Of a stretch of DNA of 11,609 nucleotides, positions 1-8,122 are shown one piece after another. A program made the translations under genes and the position numbers. The stretch is from NCBI GenBank assembly GCA_900553185.1, contig USCT01000039.1:1-11609 (forward strand), given 5' to 3'. The notes beneath the pieces are model-generated. The model was not told the DNA's origin and ran no database searches. It saw only the letters and a list, made by a program, of their open reading frames with translations. Numbering within the stretch: the first letter of the stretch is position 1; each line of letters opens with the position of its first letter. The DNA comes from an uncultured Bacteroides sp. (GTDB taxonomy: Bacteria > Bacteroidota > Bacteroidia > Bacteroidales > Bacteroidaceae).

Positions 1-15
1 AGGTCGGAGAACGAA

Positions 16-49
16 AGTAGGAAGAAAACTACTTCGTTTTCCTCCTACT
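16..49 (-). terminator. Hairpin downstream of the GH43 gene, possible operon terminator
   Basis: Two 14-nt arms (16-29 and 36-49) pair around a 6-nt loop. On the minus strand every position pairs, one of them as a G-U wobble. The hairpin begins 27 nt after the GH43 stop codon. The tract following it on the minus strand (TTCGTTCTCC) is only moderately T-rich, so it may be a weak intrinsic terminator or an mRNA 3'-end stabilizer. That the five-gene run ends here is inference, because the next gene lies outside the window. Confidence 0.55.
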
Positions 50-76
50 CGATTTATGGATATAAATCAAAATCTG

Positions 77-1645
77 TCATTTTGAAATAGTACCTTCAAT
101 ATTGAAATAATCGAAGTCCACATGACCGCCTGTTTCTTTTGTAGCATAATTGAACAGCCCGAAACGATATCCCATGAAATGCGACAGAGTGTATTGCATT
201 TTGATGACACTACCTATTTCCATCCATTTCTTTCCGTCAAGACTATAATAGAAATATCCCTTGTCTGTACGGTCTCTGAAATCGCACTCAGCCTTGAAAT
301 AAACTTTATCCGCCTCACAAGGTATGCTAACCACTTCACCGGGTTTCTCGCCCGAAGCATCGGCCATTACGATATATTTCTTATCACCAACTTTCTTTAC
401 AGCAACAAATCCGTACTTTTCCTGAAATAATGTAATCCCTGCATAATCACCATCCTTCATACAAGAGACATCGACACACGTAGAAGCCGACGATACAGGA
501 CCGAAAGTACGTTGTGACAATGTATTCCTTGCCTGTAAAATACTATTTGTAATGCTACCGGTGGTAAGACGCAGATAACCCTCACGTTCCGAAACAGACC
601 ACAGTGAATTGTCGGGATTATGATTCCACTGCCATGTAAGAGGCAATGCTCTGTCGCCTGCCTTTCTGGAGAAATCATCCGAACATACTATACCAGGCTC
701 CAATCCTTTGGAAGCAGGCAGGTCAAGATAATCCGGAGCCTTGCCATCAATACCAAGAACAGGCCATCCGTCTTTCCATTCTATAGGCACAAGATACGGG
801 ATACGTCCTACTGCACCACAGTCCTGGAAAAGATATGCGAACCATCTTCCGTCCGGTGTGTCTATCATACCACCCTGAGCAATACCCTTGTCCTGGAACA
901 CGACTCTGCCTTCGTATGGACCGGTAATCTTGTCGGCACGGTGTACAACTACCGTACGCATTCCGTTTATCGGCCATGTGATATTGAACAAATAGAATTT
1001 ACCGTTCACCTTGAACAATTGTGACCCTTCGGCGCCAAGCATTATCTTGTCTCCTGCTGGAGCACTGGCATTTTCGATAAGCCCTCTTTCCGTACCCGGT
1101 ACAACTCCCGACAGGTCATCCTTAAGCTCCGCCATGAAAAGCTTTCCATTACCATAAATCATATAGTTCTTTCCATCCTCATCAAGGAAAAATGTTATAT
1201 CATGATATGACGGAGAGAATTCTATACGTTTCCAAGGACCTTTTTCTATATCCTTCGTAATAAAGAAATATGTCTTATTGGTGGTCTGCGCAAAGGTTGA
1301 CACATAATAATAACCCTTATGATAGCGAATGCAACTTGCCCACGAGCCACGGCCGTATGTGTTCTTTCCATTCTCAAGGTTCATTGTCTCCAAACTGTCA
1401 GTAAGCGTCTCGTATGCATAATTCACAAGTTTCCAGTTCGACAAATCTTTTGATTTCATAATAGGCACGCCCGGAACCATGTGCATTGTTGTGCTGCTCA
1501 TATAATATGTATCTCCTACTCTCACCATAGACATATCAGGTACATCAGCATATATGAGCGGATTTGTTGCCTTATCCGAATTATCCGAAAGAACCGGACA
1601 AGACATAAGCAATGTAGCCATTGCAAATAAAAAATTCTTCTTCAT
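77..1645 (-). CDS. GH43 family glycosidase (probably subfamily 12), alpha-L-arabinofuranosidase or beta-xylosidase
   Basis: Predicted exported glycosidase of 522 residues, removing arabinofuranose or xylose from (arabino)xylan oligosaccharides. The five-bladed propeller spans about residues 28-310. The family's three acidic residues can be placed: the base in DVPDMSM (D37, or less likely D34), the pKa modulator D149 in SYHDITFF, and the acid E206 in GAEGSQL. Residues about 320-520 form a C-terminal beta-sandwich with the usual SxDGKxWxEIG motif. Length fits GH43 enzymes with this extra domain. The N-terminus is hydrophobic and contains LLMSC, which could be a weak lipobox with C16 lipidated; otherwise a type I signal cut near VLS is possible. 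It is the last visible gene of the run, 17 nt after the esterase stop, with an SD-like AGGGAG before the ATG. Arabinofuranosidase and xylosidase activity cannot be separated by reading alone; the subfamily is recalled from motif resemblance. Confidence 0.88.
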   Translation of the reverse strand: MKKNFLFAMATLLMSCPVLSDNSDKATNPLIYADVPDMSMVRVGDTYYMSSTTMHMVPGVPIMKSKDLSNWKLVNYAYETLTDSLETMNLENGKNTYGRGSWASCIRYHKGYYYVSTFAQTTNKTYFFITKDIEKGPWKRIEFSPSYHDITFFLDEDGKNYMIYGNGKLFMAELKDDLSGVVPGTERGLIENASAPAGDKIMLGAEGSQLFKVNGKFYLFNITWPINGMRTVVVHRADKITGPYEGRVVFQDKGIAQGGMIDTPDGRWFAYLFQDCGAVGRIPYLVPIEWKDGWPVLGIDGKAPDYLDLPASKGLEPGIVCSDDFSRKAGDRALPLTWQWNHNPDNSLWSVSEREGYLRLTTGSITNSILQARNTLSQRTFGPVSSASTCVDVSCMKDGDYAGITLFQEKYGFVAVKKVGDKKYIVMADASGEKPGEVVSIPCEADKVYFKAECDFRDRTDKGYFYYSLDGKKWMEIGSVIKMQYTLSHFMGYRFGLFNYATKETGGHVDFDYFNIEGTISK

Positions 1646-1650
1646 GAAAT

Positions 1651-1656
1651 CTCCCT
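1651..1656 (-). promoter_or_regulatory. Shine-Dalgarno-like site of the GH43 gene
   Basis: AGGGAG on the minus strand lies 5 nt before the ATG at 1645, inside the 17-nt gap after the esterase stop. It fixes the GH43 start. The other four genes have no comparable site, as is common in Bacteroides, so this gene may be initiated differently. Confidence 0.5.
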
Positions 1657-1662
1657 AAATTC

Positions 1663-3597
1663 TTATTTGAACAAATGTGGAATAAACTCGTTAAGACATC
1701 TGCGCCATGTCAGCCATTCGTGTGCAGTACCCTGTGAAACGTAATAATCGACGTTGATACCCATACCACGCAAAGATTTTACCAGCGCTTCTGTTCCCAT
1801 ATTTTCTTCAGTACCGCATCCGAGGAACAAGTAATGAACTTTCTTGTTGAATGCCTTAGCATCAGTAAACACACCATTAAATGCTGTCTTTACGTCAACA
1901 CCGAAAATAGCACCGCTAAAGCCACCTATATAAGCAAACTTGTCAAGATTAGTCAAAGTAATATCGAAAGTCTGCTTTCCTCCCCATGAGAGTCCTGCCA
2001 TAGCACGATGTTCACGGTCAGTATAAGTACGGAAAGTCTCGTCAATATAAGGAATAAGATCATTAATCATAAGAGTTGCGAATGAACTTCCATAAAGATT
2101 TCTTTCTTCGTTTACATCCTTGCCAGGACGTGGGCGGAAACCTACTTCAATATCACCGCTCTCCATCACAACAATCATCGGTTCGCATTTACCTTCAGCA
2201 ATCTGGTTGTCAAGGATGTTATACATATAACCCTGAGTACTCCATCCTGTTTCGTCCTCGCCCATACCATGCTGCAGATATAATACAGGATAACGTTTTT
2301 TCTTATTTTTATCATAATCGGCAGGAGTATAAACTACACAACGGCGGAAACGTTGTTGGGTCTCAGCATAATAAGTGCATGTACGTATTTGTCCGTGCGG
2401 TACCTGCTGAGGACGATAGTAGTCGCCTTCTTTACCTTCTGGAACTTCGATCCCGCTTGTCATACGGCTACAGCCAAAATAGGTTGTACTCATCGGATCG
2501 ATTACTGAGAATCCGTCTACTAACAGGAAATAATAGTGAAAGCCAACGACCAATGGTTCTGTCTTTGCTGTCCACCATCCTTGTTCATCCTTACTCATTT
2601 CGTATTTTTTACCACAGATATCTACTTGCATACGTTTTACATCTGGAGAAAAAATGCGAAAATATGCTCGATTATCTTTATCTAAGCGTGGAAAATCACA
2701 TCCGTGCATGTTGGATGGTGCTGCTACGGTATTGTTTAATACTTCTTTTGTTGTAGGAAGTTCAATTCCCATCATCTTTAACATGGCAACGGCATACCGG
2801 CGACCTAGAACCCGATAGCCTGCAGCGTCAAAGTGTAGATGATCTGCAGCACAGCTTAGGCCTTTAGACGAAATGACAACACTGTTTTTGATAACTTGAG
2901 GCAAAGTGTCAATGATCGGATTCATTGCGGCACAGGTACCTTCATGATCGGCATTTACAACCTCTCCTGCCAGTAAAGGAACTTCTTCTGCCTTCAAGTT
3001 CAAATCGGCCAACAGGTTTTCATATACGCTTTTTACTTTTTCAGGCCAGTCCTTTTCTCCTGTATTTGATTCTCCCTGATGTAACAATATACCTTTTATT
3101 ACTCCCTCTTTTTGGGCTATCTTGGCCATTTCTACCAGGCGTGCGTATGGATTATTGTCATATTCTTTCAGCGTATTTAACATCCAGTCAGGTGCTGTCT
3201 TAATGTATTCTTCCCGTTTGTCTTTCATGAAGAGTTCTATCTTACATCCACCTACAGCTACGTGTACCACACCTATACGTATATTTTCAGGTAAGTTTTC
3301 TACCATTGTCCTTCCAAAATAGTCGGCAGGAGTCAGTCCGGTATTCTGTCGGCACAATGGAGCGCGAGCTGGATACCATTTCCCTTTTACTCTACCCAGC
3401 TCTTTGTTGTCAACCGCAGACAGGACCTGAAAGCGCGGGTTTACTATAGTATCTTGAGCTTCATAAGGTGCATTCCCTTCCATGTTTGATTGTCCCAGAC
3501 AAAGGTAAATGTGGAAATTTGCATCTTGTGCAAATACAGACAGGCTTGTGAAAAGTAAACCTGTTATAACGAGAACAATAAAGAATATTTTTTTCAT
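1663..3597 (-). CDS. Fused SGNH acetyl esterase (CE6-like) and CE1 feruloyl esterase-like protein
   Basis: Two-headed esterase of 644 residues from the chosen start, expected to remove acetyl and feruloyl groups from xylan oligosaccharides in the periplasm. Residues 1-23 are a type I signal peptide ending VFA. The SGNH domain (about 27-275) shows nucleophile S37 in GQSNMEG, HQGESN with H173, and the D252-x-x-H255 pair in DHLHFD. A linker of about 20 residues leads to an immunoglobulin-like E-set domain (about 300-375). The alpha/beta-hydrolase CE1 domain (about 395-644) has S537 in GLSWGG and H626 in GTAHEW. The expected triad Asp appears as Glu (E598 in CGTEEN). Fused CE6-CE1 acetyl-feruloyl esterases are known from gut and soil Bacteroidetes. 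The ATG at 3597 begins a compact signal peptide after an AT-rich leader. An upstream in-frame ATG at 3627 is 1 nt from the GH3 stop and would add 10 residues; it remains possible. The substrate is inferred. Confidence 0.87.
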   Translation of the reverse strand: MKKIFFIVLVITGLLFTSLSVFAQDANFHIYLCLGQSNMEGNAPYEAQDTIVNPRFQVLSAVDNKELGRVKGKWYPARAPLCRQNTGLTPADYFGRTMVENLPENIRIGVVHVAVGGCKIELFMKDKREEYIKTAPDWMLNTLKEYDNNPYARLVEMAKIAQKEGVIKGILLHQGESNTGEKDWPEKVKSVYENLLADLNLKAEEVPLLAGEVVNADHEGTCAAMNPIIDTLPQVIKNSVVISSKGLSCAADHLHFDAAGYRVLGRRYAVAMLKMMGIELPTTKEVLNNTVAAPSNMHGCDFPRLDKDNRAYFRIFSPDVKRMQVDICGKKYEMSKDEQGWWTAKTEPLVVGFHYYFLLVDGFSVIDPMSTTYFGCSRMTSGIEVPEGKEGDYYRPQQVPHGQIRTCTYYAETQQRFRRCVVYTPADYDKNKKKRYPVLYLQHGMGEDETGWSTQGYMYNILDNQIAEGKCEPMIVVMESGDIEVGFRPRPGKDVNEERNLYGSSFATLMINDLIPYIDETFRTYTDREHRAMAGLSWGGKQTFDITLTNLDKFAYIGGFSGAIFGVDVKTAFNGVFTDAKAFNKKVHYLFLGCGTEENMGTEALVKSLRGMGINVDYYVSQGTAHEWLTWRRCLNEFIPHLFK

Positions 3598-3628
3598 ACT
3601 ACTATATAATAATTTGTTATCTTTCATG

Positions 3629-6208
3629 CTATTCGGATAGTCCTGTTATTACCAGCTTTTTTAAATCGCAATTTCGGGAACTGTTTCCATAGTATATTTC
3701 ATAACTTGCTTGAGGATCTATACGCATGGTGTTGGTTCGGCAGTCAAAAAACTCGAACGTTTTTCTGTCTAGATTGAAAACTACATCTTTATATTGACCG
3801 GCTTTGAGATGTACCCGCTGAAAAGCTTTTAATGTTTTTATCGGGCCATCTGTGTCGCCTATTTTGTGTATATAAATTTGTATTACTTCTGTACCATCAT
3901 ATTTGCCTGTATTTCCTACAGATAAGGTAAGAGTCATTGTGTTTTTATCTATGCGGGCTTCGCCTAATGAGAATGTTGTATAGCTCAGACCGTAACCGAA
4001 AGGAAATAACGCATCCGACATATAGCGGTATGTACGCCCTTTCATTGAATAATCTTCATAGTCAGGAAGTTGTTTGGTAGATTTGTAGAAAGTTATCGGT
4101 AATTTTCCGGAAGGGTTATAATCACCGAACAATATATCTGCTACGGCCGTTCCTCCCAATTCTCCTCCATACCAGGCCTGTAGGATGGCGTCACAACTTT
4201 GCGTTTCGGGAAGTAATGCAATGGCAGAACCTGAACAATTGACAAATACAACTTGTTTACCTGCTTCTTTTAGTGCTTTTAAAAAGTTGCGTTGTACCAA
4301 AGGAAGTTCAATATCTGTACGGTCACCACCCTTGAAACCTGGTAATTCTACAGGCATCTCTTCTCCCTCCAGTTGTGGAGAGATACCTCCTACAAACACC
4401 ACGACATCAATTCCTTTTAAGCGTTTAATATTTTCAGTGTAATTAATTTCTCTTTCTTTTCCTAAGTCGAATTTCAGGTTTGCTGCCCAGTTTTCGACTT
4501 GGGCATAATGTATTTCTATCTGGTATTCTTTCCCTTTTTCTACTTGAATTTCAGTATGTGTCTCAGTGGTACGCCAAGTACGTTGTTTTACCATGGACTT
4601 ACCGTTGACTAGTAACTCAAAGTAGCTGCATCCTTCTAGTCTGAGCAATATTTTACCTGATTCTTTAGGTCGGAAGACAGTTTCATAACAAGCTGAGAAC
4701 TTTTCCAGATTTACTCCCGGTCCGAAAGTATGTTGTCCATAGGTCGTTACGTTGATGGGCGTAGTGGTATAGAGTGTTGAAACTGGTTTCCCGGAGCGGT
4801 TGGGGTTGTTCCAAAATGTGGCTTTAATGCCGGGTTTCCCATCCATGCTGCATTGATTTAAGTAAGAATCTAGAATTTTGTCGTTTACTAAATCACAACC
4901 TTTCAGATAAGTAATTCTGTTTTTCCCGATTTTATTGCTGATTCCTTTCAGAATAGTTACCGTGCTATTGGGTGTACCGTTATAATTGCCCCAAAGGACA
5001 GTCTTTTCATCAGCATTAGGTCCAATGACAGCGATGTGCTGTTTCTTGTTCAAGGGTAACAGGTTATTCTTATTCTGTAATAAAGTTATAGCCTGACGTG
5101 CCATTTCGAGTGAAAGGTTTTTATGTTTTTCACAATTGATGACTGATGTTGGAATAGCAGACCACGGGACTAATTCCGGGTCGTCCATTTCTCCCAGTTC
5201 AAAGCGTCCTTCAAGGAGTCGAAGTACATGTCGGTTGATTTCTTCTTCTGAAATCAGGCCTCGTGCAACTGCATCAGGCAACTCTTTGTAGGCATAACCG
5301 TATCCACATTCTACATCTGTACCTGCCAGTACTCCTTTTGCGGCTGCATGAATTGCATCTGATGATGACTTATGAGAGGTATAGAAATCTGAGATGGCTC
5401 CGCAATCCGATACAACCATGTATTTGAATCCCCACTCGTCGCGTAGAATTTGCTGTAGCAGACGATTGTTCCCACAACAGGGATCGTCATCCATTCGGTG
5501 ATAGGCACACATGACTTCACGTACATCCGCTTCTTGAACAAGTGCCTTAAAAGCAGGTAAATAAGTTTCCCATAAGTCACGGATATTCACATTGTTCAGA
5601 TTGGCTGAATGACGGCTCCATTCTGGTCCGCTGTGTACGGCATAATGTTTGGCACAGGCTAAAAGTTTACGATATTTTTCGTTTTTAGGCCCTTGCAATC
5701 CTTTTACTACAGCGATTCCCATTCGTGACGTTAAATAAGGATCTTCACCATAAGTTTCTTGTCCACGTCCCCATCTTGGATCCCGAAAGATGTTTACGTT
5801 CGGAGTCCATACAGACAAACCATGGAATCGTTCATCTTCCAATCCTTTGTGTTGACGTTCGTTGTATTTGGCGCGCATCTCATCTGAAACTGCTGTAAAA
5901 ATGTCAAAAACTAATTTGTCATTGAAGGATGCTGCCATACCTATTGGTTCTGGAAAGACGGTTACATTTCCTTGGTTGGCTACTCCATGTAAAGCTTCAC
6001 TCCACCAGCTGAAGCGTTTGATTCCTAATCTGGGAATTGCTTCGGATTCGTCGCACATCAGAAGTGCTTTTTCTTTCAGGGTAAGTCGCGAAAGCAAATC
6101 CTTCGCTCTCTCTTTGGAGGTCAGATTCGGGTTCTGATAGGGAAACTGTTCTGCCCTGCCGATAAATGTGCTGAGCACACATATAATTAATAAGAATAGT
6201 TTTTTCAT
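3629..6208 (-). CDS. GH3 beta-xylosidase-type glycoside hydrolase with PA14 insert
   Basis: Exported retaining exo-glycosidase of 859 residues, probably cutting xylose from the non-reducing ends of xylo-oligosaccharides in the periplasm. Residues 1-19 are a signal peptide. The TIM barrel (about 25-345) contains DPRWGR (143-148), the substrate-binding KH pair (187-188) and nucleophile D268 in VVSDCGAI; the SDC form is typical of beta-xylosidases, where many beta-glucosidases have SDW. The alpha/beta-sandwich domain starts about 365 and is interrupted by a PA14 domain (about 460-585). Acid/base candidates are the glutamates in EGEEMP (614-617). GGTAVADILFGDYNPSGKLP and the FPFGYGLSYTTF motif lead to a C-terminal fibronectin III-like domain (about 750-850). 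Length and order match Prevotella/Bacteroides Xyl3A-type enzymes. The ATG at 6208 was preferred over the ATG at 6250, because the latter lies inside an upstream coding remnant and would put 14 polar residues before the signal peptide. Beta-glucosidase or arabinosidase activity is not excluded. Confidence 0.92.
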   Translation of the reverse strand: MKKLFLLIICVLSTFIGRAEQFPYQNPNLTSKERAKDLLSRLTLKEKALLMCDESEAIPRLGIKRFSWWSEALHGVANQGNVTVFPEPIGMAASFNDKLVFDIFTAVSDEMRAKYNERQHKGLEDERFHGLSVWTPNVNIFRDPRWGRGQETYGEDPYLTSRMGIAVVKGLQGPKNEKYRKLLACAKHYAVHSGPEWSRHSANLNNVNIRDLWETYLPAFKALVQEADVREVMCAYHRMDDDPCCGNNRLLQQILRDEWGFKYMVVSDCGAISDFYTSHKSSSDAIHAAAKGVLAGTDVECGYGYAYKELPDAVARGLISEEEINRHVLRLLEGRFELGEMDDPELVPWSAIPTSVINCEKHKNLSLEMARQAITLLQNKNNLLPLNKKQHIAVIGPNADEKTVLWGNYNGTPNSTVTILKGISNKIGKNRITYLKGCDLVNDKILDSYLNQCSMDGKPGIKATFWNNPNRSGKPVSTLYTTTPINVTTYGQHTFGPGVNLEKFSACYETVFRPKESGKILLRLEGCSYFELLVNGKSMVKQRTWRTTETHTEIQVEKGKEYQIEIHYAQVENWAANLKFDLGKEREINYTENIKRLKGIDVVVFVGGISPQLEGEEMPVELPGFKGGDRTDIELPLVQRNFLKALKEAGKQVVFVNCSGSAIALLPETQSCDAILQAWYGGELGGTAVADILFGDYNPSGKLPITFYKSTKQLPDYEDYSMKGRTYRYMSDALFPFGYGLSYTTFSLGEARIDKNTMTLTLSVGNTGKYDGTEVIQIYIHKIGDTDGPIKTLKAFQRVHLKAGQYKDVVFNLDRKTFEFFDCRTNTMRIDPQASYEIYYGNSSRNCDLKKLVITGLSE

Positions 6209-6209
6209 A

Positions 6210-6326
6210 TTATTCGGTCCAAAGGTTTTTGGATATCCAGTCTTTAGCATAAATATCTGACAGTATATTATGACGGAATGTTTTTCTAGTTTCTGGATTT
6301 GCTCCTGTATTATGAGTAGAGCATCC
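6210..6326 (-). pseudogene. C-terminal remnant of an unidentified gene upstream of GH3
   Basis: An open frame of 38 codons runs from a stop codon at 6329-6327 to a TAA at 6212-6210, with no ATG. It reads like real protein: it begins GCSTHNTGANPETRKTFR and ends AKDWISKNLWTE, a balanced, charged, Trp-containing tail. The stop is 1 nt before the GH3 ATG (TAATATG), a usual operon spacing. I read it as the 3' end of a deleted gene that once preceded GH3. The family is not recognised. The H-x-TG-x-N......R pattern faintly resembles the last metal/2-oxoglutarate-binding stretch of phytanoyl-CoA dioxygenase-like proteins, but this is weak. Chance openness is the main alternative, since 38 codons is short. 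Confidence 0.45.
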
Positions 6327-6354
6327 TTATGAATGAGTGTTAGAAATTAAAATA

Positions 6355-6395
6355 AATGCCCTCTGTGGTAGAGGAGTTACTACACAGAGGGCATT
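6355..6395 (-). terminator. Strong hairpin between susD and the enzyme genes
   Basis: Perfect 13-bp inverted repeat: arm AATGCCCTCTGTG at 6355-6367 and its exact complement at 6383-6395, with a 15-nt loop. A variant fold with one bulged G adds a 4-bp inner stem (GTAG/CTAC). It begins 8 nt after the susD stop, and on the minus strand it is followed by TATTTTAATTTC, a broken U tract. It is likely a partial terminator or 3'-stabilizing element that keeps susCD transcripts more abundant than those of the enzyme genes; this role is inferred from position. Confidence 0.7.
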
Positions 6396-6403
6396 GTAAG
6401 GTT

Positions 6404-8107
6404 TTACCAACCCAAGAACTCTGAATCAGTATCATCCCAACCTTTATTTTGGGTCAAGATACCGTCGGATAAGTCCAATTGCGCTTTTGGAATAGGCCAG
6501 AAACCACCGGTTTCTTCATATCGTTTTGCAAATCCACCGCCAAATTCTTTCATTGTTGTTTCAATTCCTAAATTACTGATTTGAGTACCTACTTGTTTTT
6601 GAAGGGCTGTAACTACATCTCCCCAACGCATTAAGTCAAACCAACGTAATCCTTCGAAAGCCAGTTCGTGGCGTCTTTCTTTTTTAAGGTTCTCCAGGCT
6701 GTAGCTTACAGGAGATAAGCCTACACGGGCCCGTACCTTGTTGATTCCGTCTGCTGTTTCTGTCAGTTCAGCGTGCATCAGCAATACGTCGGCATAGCGC
6801 ATCATAATCAGGTCTTGAGTCTGACCTAACTGCATGTTGTCCTGTGCGCCATACATCAGGCTGTTGTATAATACATTGTTGCCGTTGCTTTTTGAGGTCA
6901 CGCTGATGTATTTCTTCTGCATCAGTCCTGTATATTCTATCAGGACAATCGGATCCGGTTCTCCGTCCATACCTTCTTCAGGGTTCTTGAAGTCAAGGAT
7001 AGATGCGTGTATACGCGGGTCGTTAGGTTCTTCGCTGGTCCAGTCTGAATACAGATTGTGTGTAACAGGTCCATAACCCCATCCTTGTCCGAAGGGGAAG
7101 AGATTGTTCGTGTTAGGTACTCCGTAGAACAGGCAGAACATGTTCGACAGACTGACATCTGTCCACGAACCATATACGTTGTATTTGGTAGCGAACAGCA
7201 CTTCCTGGTTCACATCAGTTTCCCATTCGAGCGGACTTCCGTCGATGGCTGTCTTTCCTTTGGTATACGCATAATCGTCGATGGTATAGGGGTTTGTGTA
7301 GGGCCACAATTCTCTGAAATCGTTTACCAATCCGTATCCGCCGTTGTCCCTACAGTCTTCCAGCCATGTGATTACCTGAGCTTTGTCGATACTTCCACCG
7401 TCAGGAAGTGGCAAGGAATCTTTCTTATAATATCCTGTATAGAAAAGGAATACGCGTGCCATGTAGGCTTCCGCAATGTATTTGGTTGCGTGGCCGGAGA
7501 AGTTGGGATCGTATTGTTTGTTAGGCATGTTTTCGATACAGCTCTTGAGGTCTGAAGCGATTTGTGCGTAAATCGTTTCTGCCGGAGATTTCGGGAGATT
7601 TTCGGCTGCTGAAGAGAGCGGCATCGGTACCTCTCCGAAAATTTGTGCCATCTGGAAATACAGCAAGGCTCTCATGAATTTGGCTTCTCCTACAGCTTGT
7701 TCCTTGGCCGAGCTGTCTGTCCAGTCGTCGATGTTGTCCACAAATTCCAATAACATGTTGGCACGGTAGATGCCCTTATAGGATTCTTCCCAGAACGGTT
7801 CGAAAGGATCCACTCCTACTTTCTGGAGCTTGTCAGTCATTTGGGCTGCCAAGTCTGCGGAGCCGCCTCCGCCGAACCGGTCGTCAGAGGCTGCTTCTGC
7901 TACATAGAATGGATTGACGCACGTTTGTCTGTTGATATGATTCAACGTAGAATATATACCCGAAAGCATCATATCGATGTCTGTCGAGGTAGTTGGGAAA
8001 TTGCTGGTTGTTTTTTGGGTATAACTGGTAGTGTCCAGGAAATCTTCACAACTTCCCAAGAATGATGCCATTGTCAAGGCTGCTATATAATAAATGTATT
8101 TTTTCAT
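6404..8107 (-). CDS. susD-like: SusD/RagB-like outer-membrane glycan-binding lipoprotein
   Basis: Surface lipoprotein of 567 residues that captures oligosaccharides and acts as the lid of the partner SusC transporter. The signal sequence ends in a clear lipobox, LGSC, with C20 as the lipidated residue followed by the acidic EDFLD, the usual SusD start and surface-export context. The N-terminal part (DIDMMLSGIYSTLN, then AVGEAKFMRALLYFQMAQIFG) carries the TPR-like helices typical of the family. The C-terminal part has RRHELAFEGLRWFDLMRWGD and ends with GGFWPIPKAQLDLSDGILTQNKGW, both RagB/SusD hallmarks. Length is normal for the family (about 500-600). It lies 15 nt after susC and is clearly co-transcribed with it. 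Ligand specificity cannot be read from the sequence; xylan oligosaccharides are inferred from the downstream enzymes. Confidence 0.97.
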   Translation of the reverse strand: MKKYIYYIAALTMASFLGSCEDFLDTTSYTQKTTSNFPTTSTDIDMMLSGIYSTLNHINRQTCVNPFYVAEAASDDRFGGGGSADLAAQMTDKLQKVGVDPFEPFWEESYKGIYRANMLLEFVDNIDDWTDSSAKEQAVGEAKFMRALLYFQMAQIFGEVPMPLSSAAENLPKSPAETIYAQIASDLKSCIENMPNKQYDPNFSGHATKYIAEAYMARVFLFYTGYYKKDSLPLPDGGSIDKAQVITWLEDCRDNGGYGLVNDFRELWPYTNPYTIDDYAYTKGKTAIDGSPLEWETDVNQEVLFATKYNVYGSWTDVSLSNMFCLFYGVPNTNNLFPFGQGWGYGPVTHNLYSDWTSEEPNDPRIHASILDFKNPEEGMDGEPDPIVLIEYTGLMQKKYISVTSKSNGNNVLYNSLMYGAQDNMQLGQTQDLIMMRYADVLLMHAELTETADGINKVRARVGLSPVSYSLENLKKERRHELAFEGLRWFDLMRWGDVVTALQKQVGTQISNLGIETTMKEFGGGFAKRYEETGGFWPIPKAQLDLSDGILTQNKGWDDTDSEFLGW

Positions 8108-8122
8108 ATTTCAATTGATTTT

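Noticed and set aside
620..1024. Open frames of up to 134 codons on the plus strand inside GH43
   Set aside because: They lie antisense to a well-supported GH43 coding region, have no recognisable motif, and are rich in Cys/Arg/Tyr as expected of mirror frames.
2076..2756. 226-codon plus-strand frame antisense to the esterase gene
   Set aside because: It is long, but the composition (Tyr/Leu/Arg/Ser-rich, no domains) is that of an antisense shadow, and the minus-strand frame carries the catalytic motifs.
3619..3660. Small dyad CTATCCGAATAG at the GH3-esterase junction
   Set aside because: Only 4-bp arms, overlapping the last GH3 codons; ordinary coding sequence explains it.
6209..6354. A promoter for the GH3 gene: AACCTTTG about 14 nt before its ATG
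   Set aside because: It misses the first base of TAnnTTTG, has no -33 TTTG at proper spacing and falls within the coding remnant; too weak to list as a feature.
7058..7555. 165-codon plus-strand frame within susD
   Set aside because: It is antisense to an intact SusD, has no family signature and no promoter or ribosome-binding support.
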